A stretch of 64,000 nucleotides of DNA from positions 4,582,249-4,646,248 of the forward strand of contig CP030884.1 of assembly GCA_006969385.1 (NCBI GenBank), written 5' to 3'. Every line of letters starts with the position of its first letter. Within the stretch, counting starts at the first letter, position 1. Of this stretch, positions 28,765 to 37,743 are shown piece by piece. This DNA comes from Planctomycetaceae bacterium. GTDB lineage: Bacteria > Planctomycetota > Phycisphaerae > UBA1845 > UTPLA1. Under the pieces are notes generated by a model. That model saw nothing but the letters and a program-made list of their open reading frames with translations, did not search any database and was not told the origin of the DNA. Made by a program: the position numbers and the translations under genes.

Positions 28765-29120
28765 TGCGAAATATGCCACGACTCATTCAGTTTTGAGCGG
28801 AAATGAAACACCTAACCCGGGGTAGATGCAACGCGTTAACCGTGGGCTAATGCGTGTAACGCCTTCGGCGTAAAGATGCGATTCAACACACTTGCGAAAA
28901 ATAGTAGTGCGACAACATTTGCCTGGATAATAATAGATCGGTCGCACTAAATTGTTACGTGCTCTAAAACATTTCACGAATGACCACAGTAGTCGATGTC
29001 TTATCAACATACACCGGCAAATAGCTGGTCAAATCCATTACCCTATTGAACTCCACCTCCCGTCGAAGAGTATTTCCGACGGAACCACAGACATTTAGAA
29101 ACAGGCAATCGACAAATAAT
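28765..29120. other. Intergenic region between convergent genes
   Basis: About 350 bases between the ASPIC gene and the terminator of the minus-strand amylase gene. It is A+T-rich by eye. Small inverted repeats such as ACGCC-TTC-GGCGT near 28860 are present, but nothing persuasive as a gene, RNA or terminator of the plus-strand gene. Confidence 0.4.
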
Positions 29121-29151
29121 AAAAAACGCCGGGAAGCGAGGCTTCCCGGCG
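29121..29151 (-). terminator. Intrinsic terminator of the secreted amylase gene
   Basis: An 11-base perfect stem (29127-29137 with 29141-29151) and a 3-base loop are followed on the minus strand by six T residues and an A+T-rich tail. It lies about 70 bases past the stop of the amylase gene. Confidence 0.88.
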
Positions 29152-29221
29152 CAATTCAGTTCTTTCGACTGCCAACCAATGTTCGCCGGTAATTCACGAC
29201 GACCATGATTGGCGTTACCGC

Positions 29222-32002
29222 TTACTGCAACAGTAGGTCAACAAATCCCTGCACATCCTGCAAGTCGTGAATACCATCGCAGTTGATATCCGCACGCGGC
29301 GAAAAGATCGGCAATACGCCGGTAATCACGCGCTGGAATATCAGGATATCGCGACCGTCGCGCTTGCCGTCGCTGTTCATGTCGGCCGGGCCCAAACCGT
29401 TGCCCGTCGTGGCTTGCACACCGGGGTAGGTTTCGTGACGGAAGTTAAACTGACCGTTGGGCAAATCTTCAATCGCCACGATGTCGATGCGGTGGTTACC
29501 CCTTGACAGCAAGCCCAAATCGACCGAGTACGTGCCGGTGTACGGATCGAAATCCGCCGCCGTGCCGCCACCTTGGAATGCCGAACCAACGAAGTTCGTA
29601 CCTTCCAATAAGTCGACAAACACGACGAGGCGATCGACGTCGTCGGTCAAGGGAGCGATCACCAAACGCGTATTGTTCTCGGTAACATCGGCATTGCACG
29701 TATTGGTCGGCGAAACCACTTCAAAGTCGGGGTCGTCAACATCCACATAGATCACCTTGCGAAATTCGCGGAACAACGGATCGGTATTCGGCCCGCGATG
29801 GCGGAACGCGCGTACGGTGATGTAATGGAAACCCTCACCCAACTGCGTGGCATCGATCGTCTGACGATACGTGCCGGTGCCCCCGCCGAAGAGCGGCGAA
29901 CTTTCGGTCAGAAAGTTTTCAAATCCGTGCGTCACATCACCCGGCGTGAAGTAATCGACGCTTCCGTTGCCGTTGATATCCTCAAATCCCGCATCGAAGC
30001 GGAAGATCGCCAGATCATCCGTATTGGGATCGAGCGGATCGGTCTGCGTGGTGGTCAAGCGCAATTCAAAGGTCGGTGTCGTGATAAGCTGGATCGGCGT
30101 CAACCGACGCAGGGCCGGTTGCACGGCGGCACTGTCGGGCGGAATCATCTGAACGGGTGTGCCCGTGATGCTGAGCGTTCCCGACGGGACCGCCGGACCA
30201 TAAGCCAAATAACCGCGACCGTGATTCACGCCGTCCGAGTTGCGATTGCGCGGCGTCTTCACCAATATCCGCTGATCCGCACCGACGACGACCACTTCTT
30301 CCAAATCGTCGTTCGGGTTCGATGGCACATCGACCAATGGATTGGCCGCATTACCCGTCAACTCGTGCAAGCGCGTGCCGGGGCTGAAGTGCGTTTGTAC
30401 CGACCGGAAGTCGGTCGCATCCTGCCCGAAGCTCTGCTTGTCGTTTAGGAAAACGACGATATTGGCTTCCCCGGCCGAGCCGCCGAGGTCGCGATTGTGT
30501 TCCATTACCAGAATATCATCGAGCGATGGATTGACCGTGTCGGTACCGTTCAAGACATCGAAGCGGCCGCGCACGTACTCGTTGTGAATCTTGACCAGCG
30601 TCGTGATCGCATCGCTTCCCAAGCCGAGAGCATCGTCGCGACCGTTGCGGCGCGGGAAGTTTTCCAACGAGGGCGGGCCGAATTCCAAGGCATTGTGATA
30701 CACAATCGGCAAGCCCGAACGCAGCAAGACATAGGCGTGCGCCGTGGTATCCATGTTGTCGCCGGCGTTGGCATTGTCGTGACTCGACACGTGGTGCACG
30801 CCCAGGCTTCCGTTGTTAAGACCGCCATCGCGATTGTCGATCGACGCATTGAGCGCGTTTTGCCAACTGGTGAAGTCGGGATTATCGACCTGATTGCGCA
30901 GCGCGCCGGCTTCTTCCAAGTCGAGCGCGTCGCGATTCGCGAAACTGTCTTTACGCGTGTAGTTAAACGGATCGATTCCCGGCCCGCCGCCGGTCGCTTC
31001 GACGAAAGAAAACGCCGTGCCGACCGTGCCATCGAAACGCGTGTGACGATTGTGCACCGACACATCCCAGAACGTATCCCAGAATCCCGTTTCGATGTGT
31101 TTGGCGGCATCCAATCGGAAACCATCGACATTCAAGATATCGAGGTAGTACTGCGTAGCCCGCAGCAGCAAGTCCTGCGCCGTTTCCGGCACCGGGTCGC
31201 CCGCCATCGGATCGCTCGTGTTAAACGGATATACCGTGAATGAACCACCCGGGTTTCCATGCGCGCCGGGATTGCTGATGTTCATCGGCGGCAAATCCAA
31301 ATCGGGATAGAAGCGTCGATTATTCGGATCGGGTTGATTGCGCACCGCTGTCGCGGGCATCGGTAGGTTGAGCGGATTCTCCTCGATGGGGTGTCGAATA
31401 AACGTGTAGTTCGGCCCGAATTGATCGTGATCGATATCGATCAAACCCACCAGTCGCCCCTGAAACACGTTGTAATTCGGATTGCCCGGATTTTCCGATT
31501 GCGTACCCGGCGCGTGGAAATCGCCCCACATATCCCCGGGCAATTCCATCGCAAAACCCGGGTAGCCACCGTTCTCCAGAAACGACTGACCGTTGAAGAT
31601 AAACGGATCGCCCGAGAAATTATCGAGCGCCGCGTTATGGTTCATGATCCAATCGACGTAAACGTAAACCCCCGCTCGATGCAGTGCCTGCACCATCGAG
31701 CGAAACGTTCGTTCCGAGCCGTACTGCGTCGGGTCGTCGTCCGTGCCGAGATCGAATCGGTCGAACAGATCGTAACCCACGCTGGCGGTGCCCGTGGAAG
31801 CGCGCTGAGGCGGTGGCAACCACATCGACTCGTAACCGGCCATGAAGATGTCCGGCGCGCGGCGTTCGATGGTGTCCCAACTCGCTTCAAAATGCTGAAG
31901 CATGACCGGCGCGTCACCTTCTTCACTCGCATGAACGCGCGTTTCGGTTAGTAGCATGCATCCACAAGCAGTCAAACACATTGCAATAATCGTTCGCTTC
32001 AT
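29222..32002 (-). CDS. Secreted GH13 alpha-amylase-family enzyme with dockerin tail
   Basis: A 926-residue exported glycoside hydrolase of family 13, which cuts alpha-1,4-glucans such as starch or glycogen by a retaining mechanism. All four GH13 regions are visible: YVDWIMNHN (about 117), GFRLDAAKH with the nucleophile Asp (about 297), SFVEATGG with the acid/base Glu (about 333) and HHVSSHDN with the third Asp (about 405). The second half has beta-sandwich modules, and the end is a dockerin pair (DMNSDGKRDGRDILIFQ and DINCDGIHDLQDVQGFVDLLLQ). I use ATG 32002 because a signal peptide follows (MKRTIIAMCLTACGCMLL); the upstream frame has an implausible leader. It is on the opposite strand from, and 5.7 kb away from, the glucan cluster with which it probably cooperates. 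Confidence 0.9.
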   Translation of the reverse strand: MKRTIIAMCLTACGCMLLTETRVHASEEGDAPVMLQHFEASWDTIERRAPDIFMAGYESMWLPPPQRASTGTASVGYDLFDRFDLGTDDDPTQYGSERTFRSMVQALHRAGVYVYVDWIMNHNAALDNFSGDPFIFNGQSFLENGGYPGFAMELPGDMWGDFHAPGTQSENPGNPNYNVFQGRLVGLIDIDHDQFGPNYTFIRHPIEENPLNLPMPATAVRNQPDPNNRRFYPDLDLPPMNISNPGAHGNPGGSFTVYPFNTSDPMAGDPVPETAQDLLLRATQYYLDILNVDGFRLDAAKHIETGFWDTFWDVSVHNRHTRFDGTVGTAFSFVEATGGGPGIDPFNYTRKDSFANRDALDLEEAGALRNQVDNPDFTSWQNALNASIDNRDGGLNNGSLGVHHVSSHDNANAGDNMDTTAHAYVLLRSGLPIVYHNALEFGPPSLENFPRRNGRDDALGLGSDAITTLVKIHNEYVRGRFDVLNGTDTVNPSLDDILVMEHNRDLGGSAGEANIVVFLNDKQSFGQDATDFRSVQTHFSPGTRLHELTGNAANPLVDVPSNPNDDLEEVVVVGADQRILVKTPRNRNSDGVNHGRGYLAYGPAVPSGTLSITGTPVQMIPPDSAAVQPALRRLTPIQLITTPTFELRLTTTQTDPLDPNTDDLAIFRFDAGFEDINGNGSVDYFTPGDVTHGFENFLTESSPLFGGGTGTYRQTIDATQLGEGFHYITVRAFRHRGPNTDPLFREFRKVIYVDVDDPDFEVVSPTNTCNADVTENNTRLVIAPLTDDVDRLVVFVDLLEGTNFVGSAFQGGGTAADFDPYTGTYSVDLGLLSRGNHRIDIVAIEDLPNGQFNFRHETYPGVQATTGNGLGPADMNSDGKRDGRDILIFQRVITGVLPIFSPRADINCDGIHDLQDVQGFVDLLLQ

Positions 32003-32115
32003 CTCAATCCATTCGATTGCAACCGTCCGATTACTCGAAACGGCCAACAGGCTAGAAAACAACCTGCCCGTGCTCACCTAGTGGGATCAACGAGCAGGTC
32101 GTCAGTTATGGTTTC

Positions 32116-32149
32116 ACCGGGCAGTCGGTCGTTATGACGACTGCCCGGT
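32116..32149. terminator. Strong hairpin between the 1367-residue gene and the amylase gene
   Basis: A perfect 12-base inverted repeat ACCGGGCAGTCG/CGACTGCCCGGT with a 10-base loop. It lies about 31 bases past the stop of the minus-strand gene ending at 32181. There is no T-run, so it could be a factor-assisted terminator, a transcript-stabilising structure or a regulator site for the amylase gene. Confidence 0.5.
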
Positions 32150-32180
32150 TACGATCGCGAGTTATCAAATCGCGCGCCGC

Positions 32181-35100
32181 TTAGGGCAACACGATGTCGA
32201 GGTAAGCGGCAATGTCGAGACCGTTGCGTTCGCCGTCGTTGTTGACGTCGCTATTACCGAACTCGGGCTCAGATACCACGTTACCCACCAACACGCCGGC
32301 CAACGCGTCGTAGTCGGCCATGTCGACGTTGCCATCTTCGTTGATGTCGCCGTCAAAGCCGCCGGTATCCGACGTCAGCGTGTAGGTAAAGAACTGGTCG
32401 CCATCGAACATGGTGAAGTCGGGCGTGAAACCGAGATTGCACGTTTCACCGTCCATGCCGCCGACGCCCGGCAACGTCTGATTCGACAAGAAGCCGGTGC
32501 CACCCGTCAGGATGGCCAACACGCGAATGGTCGGTTCGTTGCCGGCCATCACCGGTCCCAACCCGATTTCAGACAGCGCGATATCAATTTCGACACCAGT
32601 ATCGACCAAGGCTGCAAGATCGAGGCCGCCACCCAAACACGGCGGCAGACCTTGGAAACATTCGCAACCGGTGACACCTTCGAGATTGACGTTGCTGACC
32701 GCGACCTGCGTACAACCGGAGTTGTCGAACGCTTCCTGCGAGCGGTTACCGAACTGCGTGAAGTTGTTCTGCGTGGTCAACGGGTTCGCGCCGCCGGCCA
32801 TTGCCGTCGGAATATCCGCACCGTTGTAGGTGCTCGGTTGCGATGGCGTTCCGCTGAGCGTATAGCTCTGGAAGGTTTGACCGGCCGTTGCCAAATCGAC
32901 ACCGCCCATGTTGTTGGCGTTACCCACGTTTGGCGAGTTGTTAATGCCGTTCGAGATGCCCGGCAGGAACTGATTACTCCAGAAACCATCGGCACTCGTG
33001 ATTCCGGCACACAAGCCGATCGCGCTTCCGTTGGCCGGATTGCCAATCGATGCACGATCGATTGAGAAGATCACGCCGCTCTCTGCCGTGGCAGCCAGAA
33101 CTTCCTGCTGCGCCGGCGGTACGGTTTCGTCACCGTTCACGCCATCGACGTTGGCATTCGAACCGACGAACGTGTTGGGCGCCAAAACGAACTCGAGCGG
33201 GTCGGACATCGGCACTTCCGCTGCAAACGGTAAGGATGTCGTCGCAAAGGTGACCAAATCGACCAATGTGGCCGTGTCAAAGAAGTCGCCACTGCGCGTC
33301 AACACCAGCGCATATTCCGGGCCGTCACCGTTGGGACCAGCCGTGAGGATCTCGCCATCGATATCGGGGATGACACCCGGCACACCCATCGCGCCTGCGG
33401 TTGCGAGCACCAGGCCTGCGCCGGTGTTAGCCGTGTCGAGGAAGAGCACGATCGGGTTGCCGTTGCCTTCGAGGTTACCGGTGAGGCCGACATAGAGGTT
33501 ATCAGCGTCATTCTGCACGAACATTTGGTTGAGTTCGGAACCACCTTCGTTGATACCGGGCGGATTCAACAGGCCACTGCCCGACTCAAACCCACCGTTA
33601 CCTAACAGGCGAATCGTATCGTTCTGTAGGTCGGCAAAGTCAACGCGGAAACCACCTAGCTCTTCGCGAATACCCAAGGCGAAGTCCGGCGTGAAGCCGG
33701 CATCCATGACCGTGCCGTTGAGCCCCGTGATGATCGCATCGCCATTGGTGCCAGCCGAAATCACGGTTTCGCCACCGGCGATCGAGTCGATCAGCAGCAC
33801 GTAGCCGTTCGGGCCAAACGGCGGATCGGGCTGCAGGTTACCGGCGATACCAAACTGAATGCGTTCGATCGTGTTCTCAATGTAGAGCGCATCCATTTCG
33901 TTACCCGTCACGATGGGCAGGCCCGCATCTTGTGCATCGCCAAAACACGTGTGGTTGTTTTGGGTTGCAACAGCCGCCGCCGCGTACGCCGAAGGAATGT
34001 TGGTGCCGGGCGAGTTACCGCCGCCGAAGTTCGGCGCCCCATCGCCGAGGATCGCGCCCACCGTGAAGTCCACCGTGGTTGCACCCGGGAACTCAGCCGG
34101 TAGGTCGAGCGGGTTGGTATCGGGATCGCGGCTGCCGATACAACCGACGCCACCGCCAACTTCCTGCTCCAGCGCGATGGACCACGAATTCAACGTGCCT
34201 GTTCCGCCACCGACGACGTTGTCGGTGATGAACAGCGTCCAGTTGCCGTCGGTCGGATCGATGCCGTTGAAGTCGAGCAGCGAATCGTTGACGGGGTCGT
34301 TCACCTCGAACGTGCCCGTGTTACCGGGCGCCGTCCAGGTCGCCAAGTCGGCACCGCCAACGGCGAAGGTCGTCTGCATATTGGCACCGGCCACATTGCC
34401 GTCCCACAAGCGCACCGTCGTATTCGATGCGGCATGGAACAAGTCAATCGTGAGGTCTTCCATATTGGGGTGCGTGATGTCGACCGTTACCGCAATGTCC
34501 GTAACGCGTTCGACGCTGTTCGCCGTCGCGTTGGCTGCGGTCTGATTCGACAGGACCGTCGTGACCAAATCCATCGTCGCGTCGCTGATGGTGAGGGCAG
34601 GCGAGACGGTATCATTCGACATGCGCACTTCGCCCGTCGTCGGATTGAGCGGCGGCAGGAACTGATTGCTGATGAAACCGCTGCCCGAAGCGATGAATGC
34701 CATCACTTTGATGCCCGGATCGGCTTCAACGTCGTAGCCGAGTGACTCACCGACTGCGCCGCCGGTGAGACGCAGCGAGAATTGCACGCCGTCCACGGCC
34801 GTTTGGGCCAAGGCGGCCTGCTGAATCGGATCATCACCGGCGATGTTGTTGACACCCAGTAAGTTTGAAAGGTCGGAACCAAAAGCATTGCGCGTCGGGT
34901 CGGTGTGGACCGTACCGTCCACCGTAAACAACGGAACGATTTCGGTCCCGTTGAAAGCGAGGTCTTCGACGATTGCCTGCGGCGCACCGTTTTCACGGTA
35001 GTACTGCACCGCCCAGCGGGGGTTGAAGCCGGCGGGAAGCACGGTGTTGGTGAGGTTCAACAGCGGCCCGCCTCCGTCGATCGCGAGATCGGTGGGAAGC

Positions 35101-36284
35101 GTGTTGACGCCGAACCCATCGTTGACATCGACGAGGAAGATAATCGAGTTGCGCAAGCCATCTTGCGGCGGCACGTTGCCCGTCGCTCCGAGGTAAAGCT
35201 TGGCACCATCACTCGCAACAAACAATTGATTGATTTCGCTACCGTCCGAGGGCGTGGGGCTAAACGGTGCCGCATCGCCGAAGCAGGTGTAGTTGTTTTG
35301 CAACGCAACTCGGTTGGCCATGCCAAAGTCGGCGGGAATATCCATTCCGTCTTGCGAACCACCGGGAGCTGAGCCCGAAGGGTTTAGGTTAATAAATACG
35401 TTGTTGACGGAGGGGAAGACGAAGAACGAAACTTCGGCCGGCGGCGTCGCCATCGGATCATCAATACCGAGGCAGCCGACACCCCCACCATCGCCCAGGA
35501 ACGGGTCGGTGGCCGCGATCGGCGGCAGCGATTGATTGCTGACAAAGCCAGCACCATTTGCGATGAGGGCTTGCACTTGGAGGAAGTCGAAATTGGCGGG
35601 ATTGACGCCCAAAGCCGCGGCGGAAACCGCGATCTCGAAGCCGGTGCCATCGTTATTGGCGGCGTTGATCTCCTGCTGGAACGGGTCGCTGGCGGGAATG
35701 TCATCAACGCCCGATTGATTCGAATTATCGACCGAGAAGTCAACGCCTTCGGTCAACGGCGTGGCGACGCTCATCGGGTCGCTTAGATCGTGCAGCAAAC
35801 CCTCAAAGGTGCCGTTGGTGTTGGTGATCGTAATGCAGTAGTTCGGGCCGAAGTCGAGTGTGACGCCGTCCATACCGATCAACGCCGGAGCGCCGGTGAT
35901 GTCGGCCGTTACCAGATCGCCGAACATGAAGCTCGATGGCGTTTGGATGAACAGCAGCAGCGTGTTTTGAAATCCGATTTCCGGCGACAGGTTGCCGGTG
36001 ATACCGAAGTAAAGTGTGTCGCTGTCGTTGGTGAAGTAGAGTTCGTTCAACTCGGAACCGAGAGTCGGCTCGGCAGTGGTCGTGAATTGATCGCCGAAGC
36101 CGGTCGGGTTGTCCTGCAACACCGTCGCAGCGCCGGCAAAGTCAGCCAGAATGTTTTCACCATCTAGGTTGGCGTTCTGCACCGGAGTGCAATCCACTGG
36201 TCCACCGGCATAGACCGCATTGGCGACCAGAACGGCCAGCGCGGCAACCATCAATCGAAGAGACGTACCAATCCCGGATGTCAC
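32181..36284 (-). CDS. Large secreted multidomain protein with repeated novel domain, P-domain and dockerin tail
   Basis: A 1367-residue exported protein. I use GTG 36284 because GGAGGTGG lies a few bases upstream and a good signal peptide follows (RLMVAALAVLVANAVYAGG). Four or five copies of one unit are present. Each has a TGFGD or TCFGD segment, then SELNELYF/SEINQLFV/SELNQMFV, then LYFGITGNL or LYVGLTGNLE, and ends in GFxSNQxLPxI. The same unit makes up the PEP-CTERM protein at 25991-26851. In the middle, about residues 590-720, is a proprotein-convertase P-like beta-sandwich (DITHPNMEDLTIDLFHA, DPTDGNWTLFITDN). The end is a dockerin pair (DGDINEDGNVDMADYDAL and NSDVNNDGERNGLDIAAYLDIVLP). 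No catalytic motif is seen; a surface or matrix role is likely. Confidence 0.82.
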   Translation of the reverse strand: MTSGIGTSLRLMVAALAVLVANAVYAGGPVDCTPVQNANLDGENILADFAGAATVLQDNPTGFGDQFTTTAEPTLGSELNELYFTNDSDTLYFGITGNLSPEIGFQNTLLLFIQTPSSFMFGDLVTADITGAPALIGMDGVTLDFGPNYCITITNTNGTFEGLLHDLSDPMSVATPLTEGVDFSVDNSNQSGVDDIPASDPFQQEINAANNDGTGFEIAVSAAALGVNPANFDFLQVQALIANGAGFVSNQSLPPIAATDPFLGDGGGVGCLGIDDPMATPPAEVSFFVFPSVNNVFINLNPSGSAPGGSQDGMDIPADFGMANRVALQNNYTCFGDAAPFSPTPSDGSEINQLFVASDGAKLYLGATGNVPPQDGLRNSIIFLVDVNDGFGVNTLPTDLAIDGGGPLLNLTNTVLPAGFNPRWAVQYYRENGAPQAIVEDLAFNGTEIVPLFTVDGTVHTDPTRNAFGSDLSNLLGVNNIAGDDPIQQAALAQTAVDGVQFSLRLTGGAVGESLGYDVEADPGIKVMAFIASGSGFISNQFLPPLNPTTGEVRMSNDTVSPALTISDATMDLVTTVLSNQTAANATANSVERVTDIAVTVDITHPNMEDLTIDLFHAASNTTVRLWDGNVAGANMQTTFAVGGADLATWTAPGNTGTFEVNDPVNDSLLDFNGIDPTDGNWTLFITDNVVGGGTGTLNSWSIALEQEVGGGVGCIGSRDPDTNPLDLPAEFPGATTVDFTVGAILGDGAPNFGGGNSPGTNIPSAYAAAAVATQNNHTCFGDAQDAGLPIVTGNEMDALYIENTIERIQFGIAGNLQPDPPFGPNGYVLLIDSIAGGETVISAGTNGDAIITGLNGTVMDAGFTPDFALGIREELGGFRVDFADLQNDTIRLLGNGGFESGSGLLNPPGINEGGSELNQMFVQNDADNLYVGLTGNLEGNGNPIVLFLDTANTGAGLVLATAGAMGVPGVIPDIDGEILTAGPNGDGPEYALVLTRSGDFFDTATLVDLVTFATTSLPFAAEVPMSDPLEFVLAPNTFVGSNANVDGVNGDETVPPAQQEVLAATAESGVIFSIDRASIGNPANGSAIGLCAGITSADGFWSNQFLPGISNGINNSPNVGNANNMGGVDLATAGQTFQSYTLSGTPSQPSTYNGADIPTAMAGGANPLTTQNNFTQFGNRSQEAFDNSGCTQVAVSNVNLEGVTGCECFQGLPPCLGGGLDLAALVDTGVEIDIALSEIGLGPVMAGNEPTIRVLAILTGGTGFLSNQTLPGVGGMDGETCNLGFTPDFTMFDGDQFFTYTLTSDTGGFDGDINEDGNVDMADYDALAGVLVGNVVSEPEFGNSDVNNDGERNGLDIAAYLDIVLP

Positions 36285-36569
36285 AATTCCACCTCCAAAT
36301 TGTGTGTCGTGTTTGGAATCGCCGGAGCCTGTGGCGAACGGATGATCCACTCGATTTTAGGGCACCAGCCTTCCAATTTTCGCAGTCATTTACTATTTCG
36401 ATTCGGCGTCGTTAACGCGCCGATTGTTACGCAGTGTTATTCGATTTCGTGCAGGTCGCCGCCACTGGGAGGGACATCTCATTCTACCCCCACCCGTATT
36501 GCCGCACCGACTAACGCAGCAGCCTATTTCTGCTATCCGGACGCCCCAAAACGCGACGCGACCGGTCGC

Positions 36570-37481
36570 TTATTCGATCGTCTGCACTTCGCGGCTACGG
36601 TTGACGTTTCCGAGCTGGGCTGTCCCGATATATCGCGGACGCGACGCCACAATCGGCCCCCAAATCTGGTTCGCCAGAAACTGGGTATCGTCGAAGCTGC
36701 CGGATTTCACTTGCTTGAATTCCACGTGCGAATCAATGAACAAAATGTTCATCCCCCGCGTTCCGTGATTGTCTTCTTGCGTTAGGCCCGAAAACGATCC
36801 GATCGTCGTGTCATCCCGATTGCTTTGGTCGGCCATCAGAATGAAGTCGCCGCGGTCATCGGTGCGCCACAGCGCTACGTAAAAATAGCTAATGAACGAT
36901 TTCTGCAAAGAAGCCGCTTGCGGAAAGCTCTGCGGCAATTGATCGTAGTTCTCGACTTCGCCCGTTTCCCAACAGCAATTGTTGGTAAAGGGCTGATTGT
37001 TCTCGACATCGCTGGGGCAGATTAGAATCTCGGGATCGGGCAGAAACTTAGCCGGGCCACCGCGCGAGGCGTCGCGCTCGACCACATCTCGAATCATGCC
37101 GGCAAAGCCCGGTCCCCAACCGTCCGGCGGTGGAAAGGCTTCGTCCTGTGATTCGGCCAGCGTGGCAATGTTGGCATTCGGCTGCCCCGGCGCGGGCTTG
37201 GCCGGGAACCAACCATTGAACACCTCAGAGTATTGAATGAATGCGATGCCGAGTTGGCGGAGATTGGTGCCGCAGACCGTCTTTCTGGACGTTTCGCGGG
37301 CACTACTTAGGGCGGGAAGGAGGATGGCGATCAAAAGGGCAATAATAGCGATCACAACGAGCAGCTCGATCAGGGTAAACCCCACTCTACGCCGCCCGCG
37401 GTTGCGCCGACCACTACGATAGGACAACGTATCGAAACGTTTCAGCTCGACCCGTTTGGCTTCGAATTTTTGCCCTACCAT
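36570..37481 (-). CDS. Type II pseudopilin-like protein (prepilin N-terminal methylation domain)
   Basis: A 303-residue protein with a prepilin peptidase site, VGFTLIELLVVIAIIALLIAILLPALSSARE (about residues 33-64). The leader is basic, the conserved Glu is at position 5 of the mature protein, and a long hydrophobic helix follows. The globular part has several cysteines and ends with NILFIDSHVEF, the relic of the H-X9-DG region seen in the large planctomycete pseudopilin families. These proteins are numerous in the phylum; their assembly and role are mostly unknown. AGGAGG precedes the start at a good distance. It is a single gene, divergent from the LacI-type regulator. Confidence 0.85.
   Translation of the reverse strand: MVGQKFEAKRVELKRFDTLSYRSGRRNRGRRRVGFTLIELLVVIAIIALLIAILLPALSSARETSRKTVCGTNLRQLGIAFIQYSEVFNGWFPAKPAPGQPNANIATLAESQDEAFPPPDGWGPGFAGMIRDVVERDASRGGPAKFLPDPEILICPSDVENNQPFTNNCCWETGEVENYDQLPQSFPQAASLQKSFISYFYVALWRTDDRGDFILMADQSNRDDTTIGSFSGLTQEDNHGTRGMNILFIDSHVEFKQVKSGSFDDTQFLANQIWGPIVASRPRYIGTAQLGNVNRSREVQTIE
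37434..37443. promoter_or_regulatory. GAAACGTTTC palindrome, candidate LacI-family site
   Basis: A perfect 10-base palindrome with the AACGTT core and central CG typical of LacI/GalR-family operators. It lies in codons 13-16 of the pseudopilin gene, about 300 bases from the LacI-type gene. It could be an auxiliary site or coincidence. Confidence 0.25.
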
Positions 37482-37712
37482 GAACGCCTCCTGCGGAAAA
37501 ACTGTTTCTGAAACGTGAAAAACGGACAGATAAATCCTTTTACTTCCTAGATTATAGCGATCTGGACGACCAAATCAAGGATTTTGGCCGGGAATTCGGC
37601 GACCAAGAATTATGGAAGTCACAGTCGACTTTTCATAAAACAGTTTCACGGGTAAACATAAGTACCGGCGTTTTACCTGTCAGGCTCAGGCAAACCTCCT
37701 GAAATCGTATGG

Positions 37713-37722
37713 TTAACGTTAA
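37713..37722 (+). promoter_or_regulatory. TTAACGTTAA palindrome, candidate operator of the LacI-type regulator
   Basis: A perfect palindrome with central CG, 21 bases before the start of the LacI-type gene. This is the position and symmetry expected for autoregulation. It shares the AACGTT core with the site at 37434-37443. Nearby GTTTCTGAAAC (37504-37514) is another symmetric element. Confidence 0.4.
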
Positions 37723-37743
37723 ATCGACCTACCGAGTCACCCA

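Noticed and set aside
29798..31243. Long open frames antisense to the secreted amylase
   Set aside because: The opposite strand carries all four GH13 motifs in order. These frames have only antisense-type composition.
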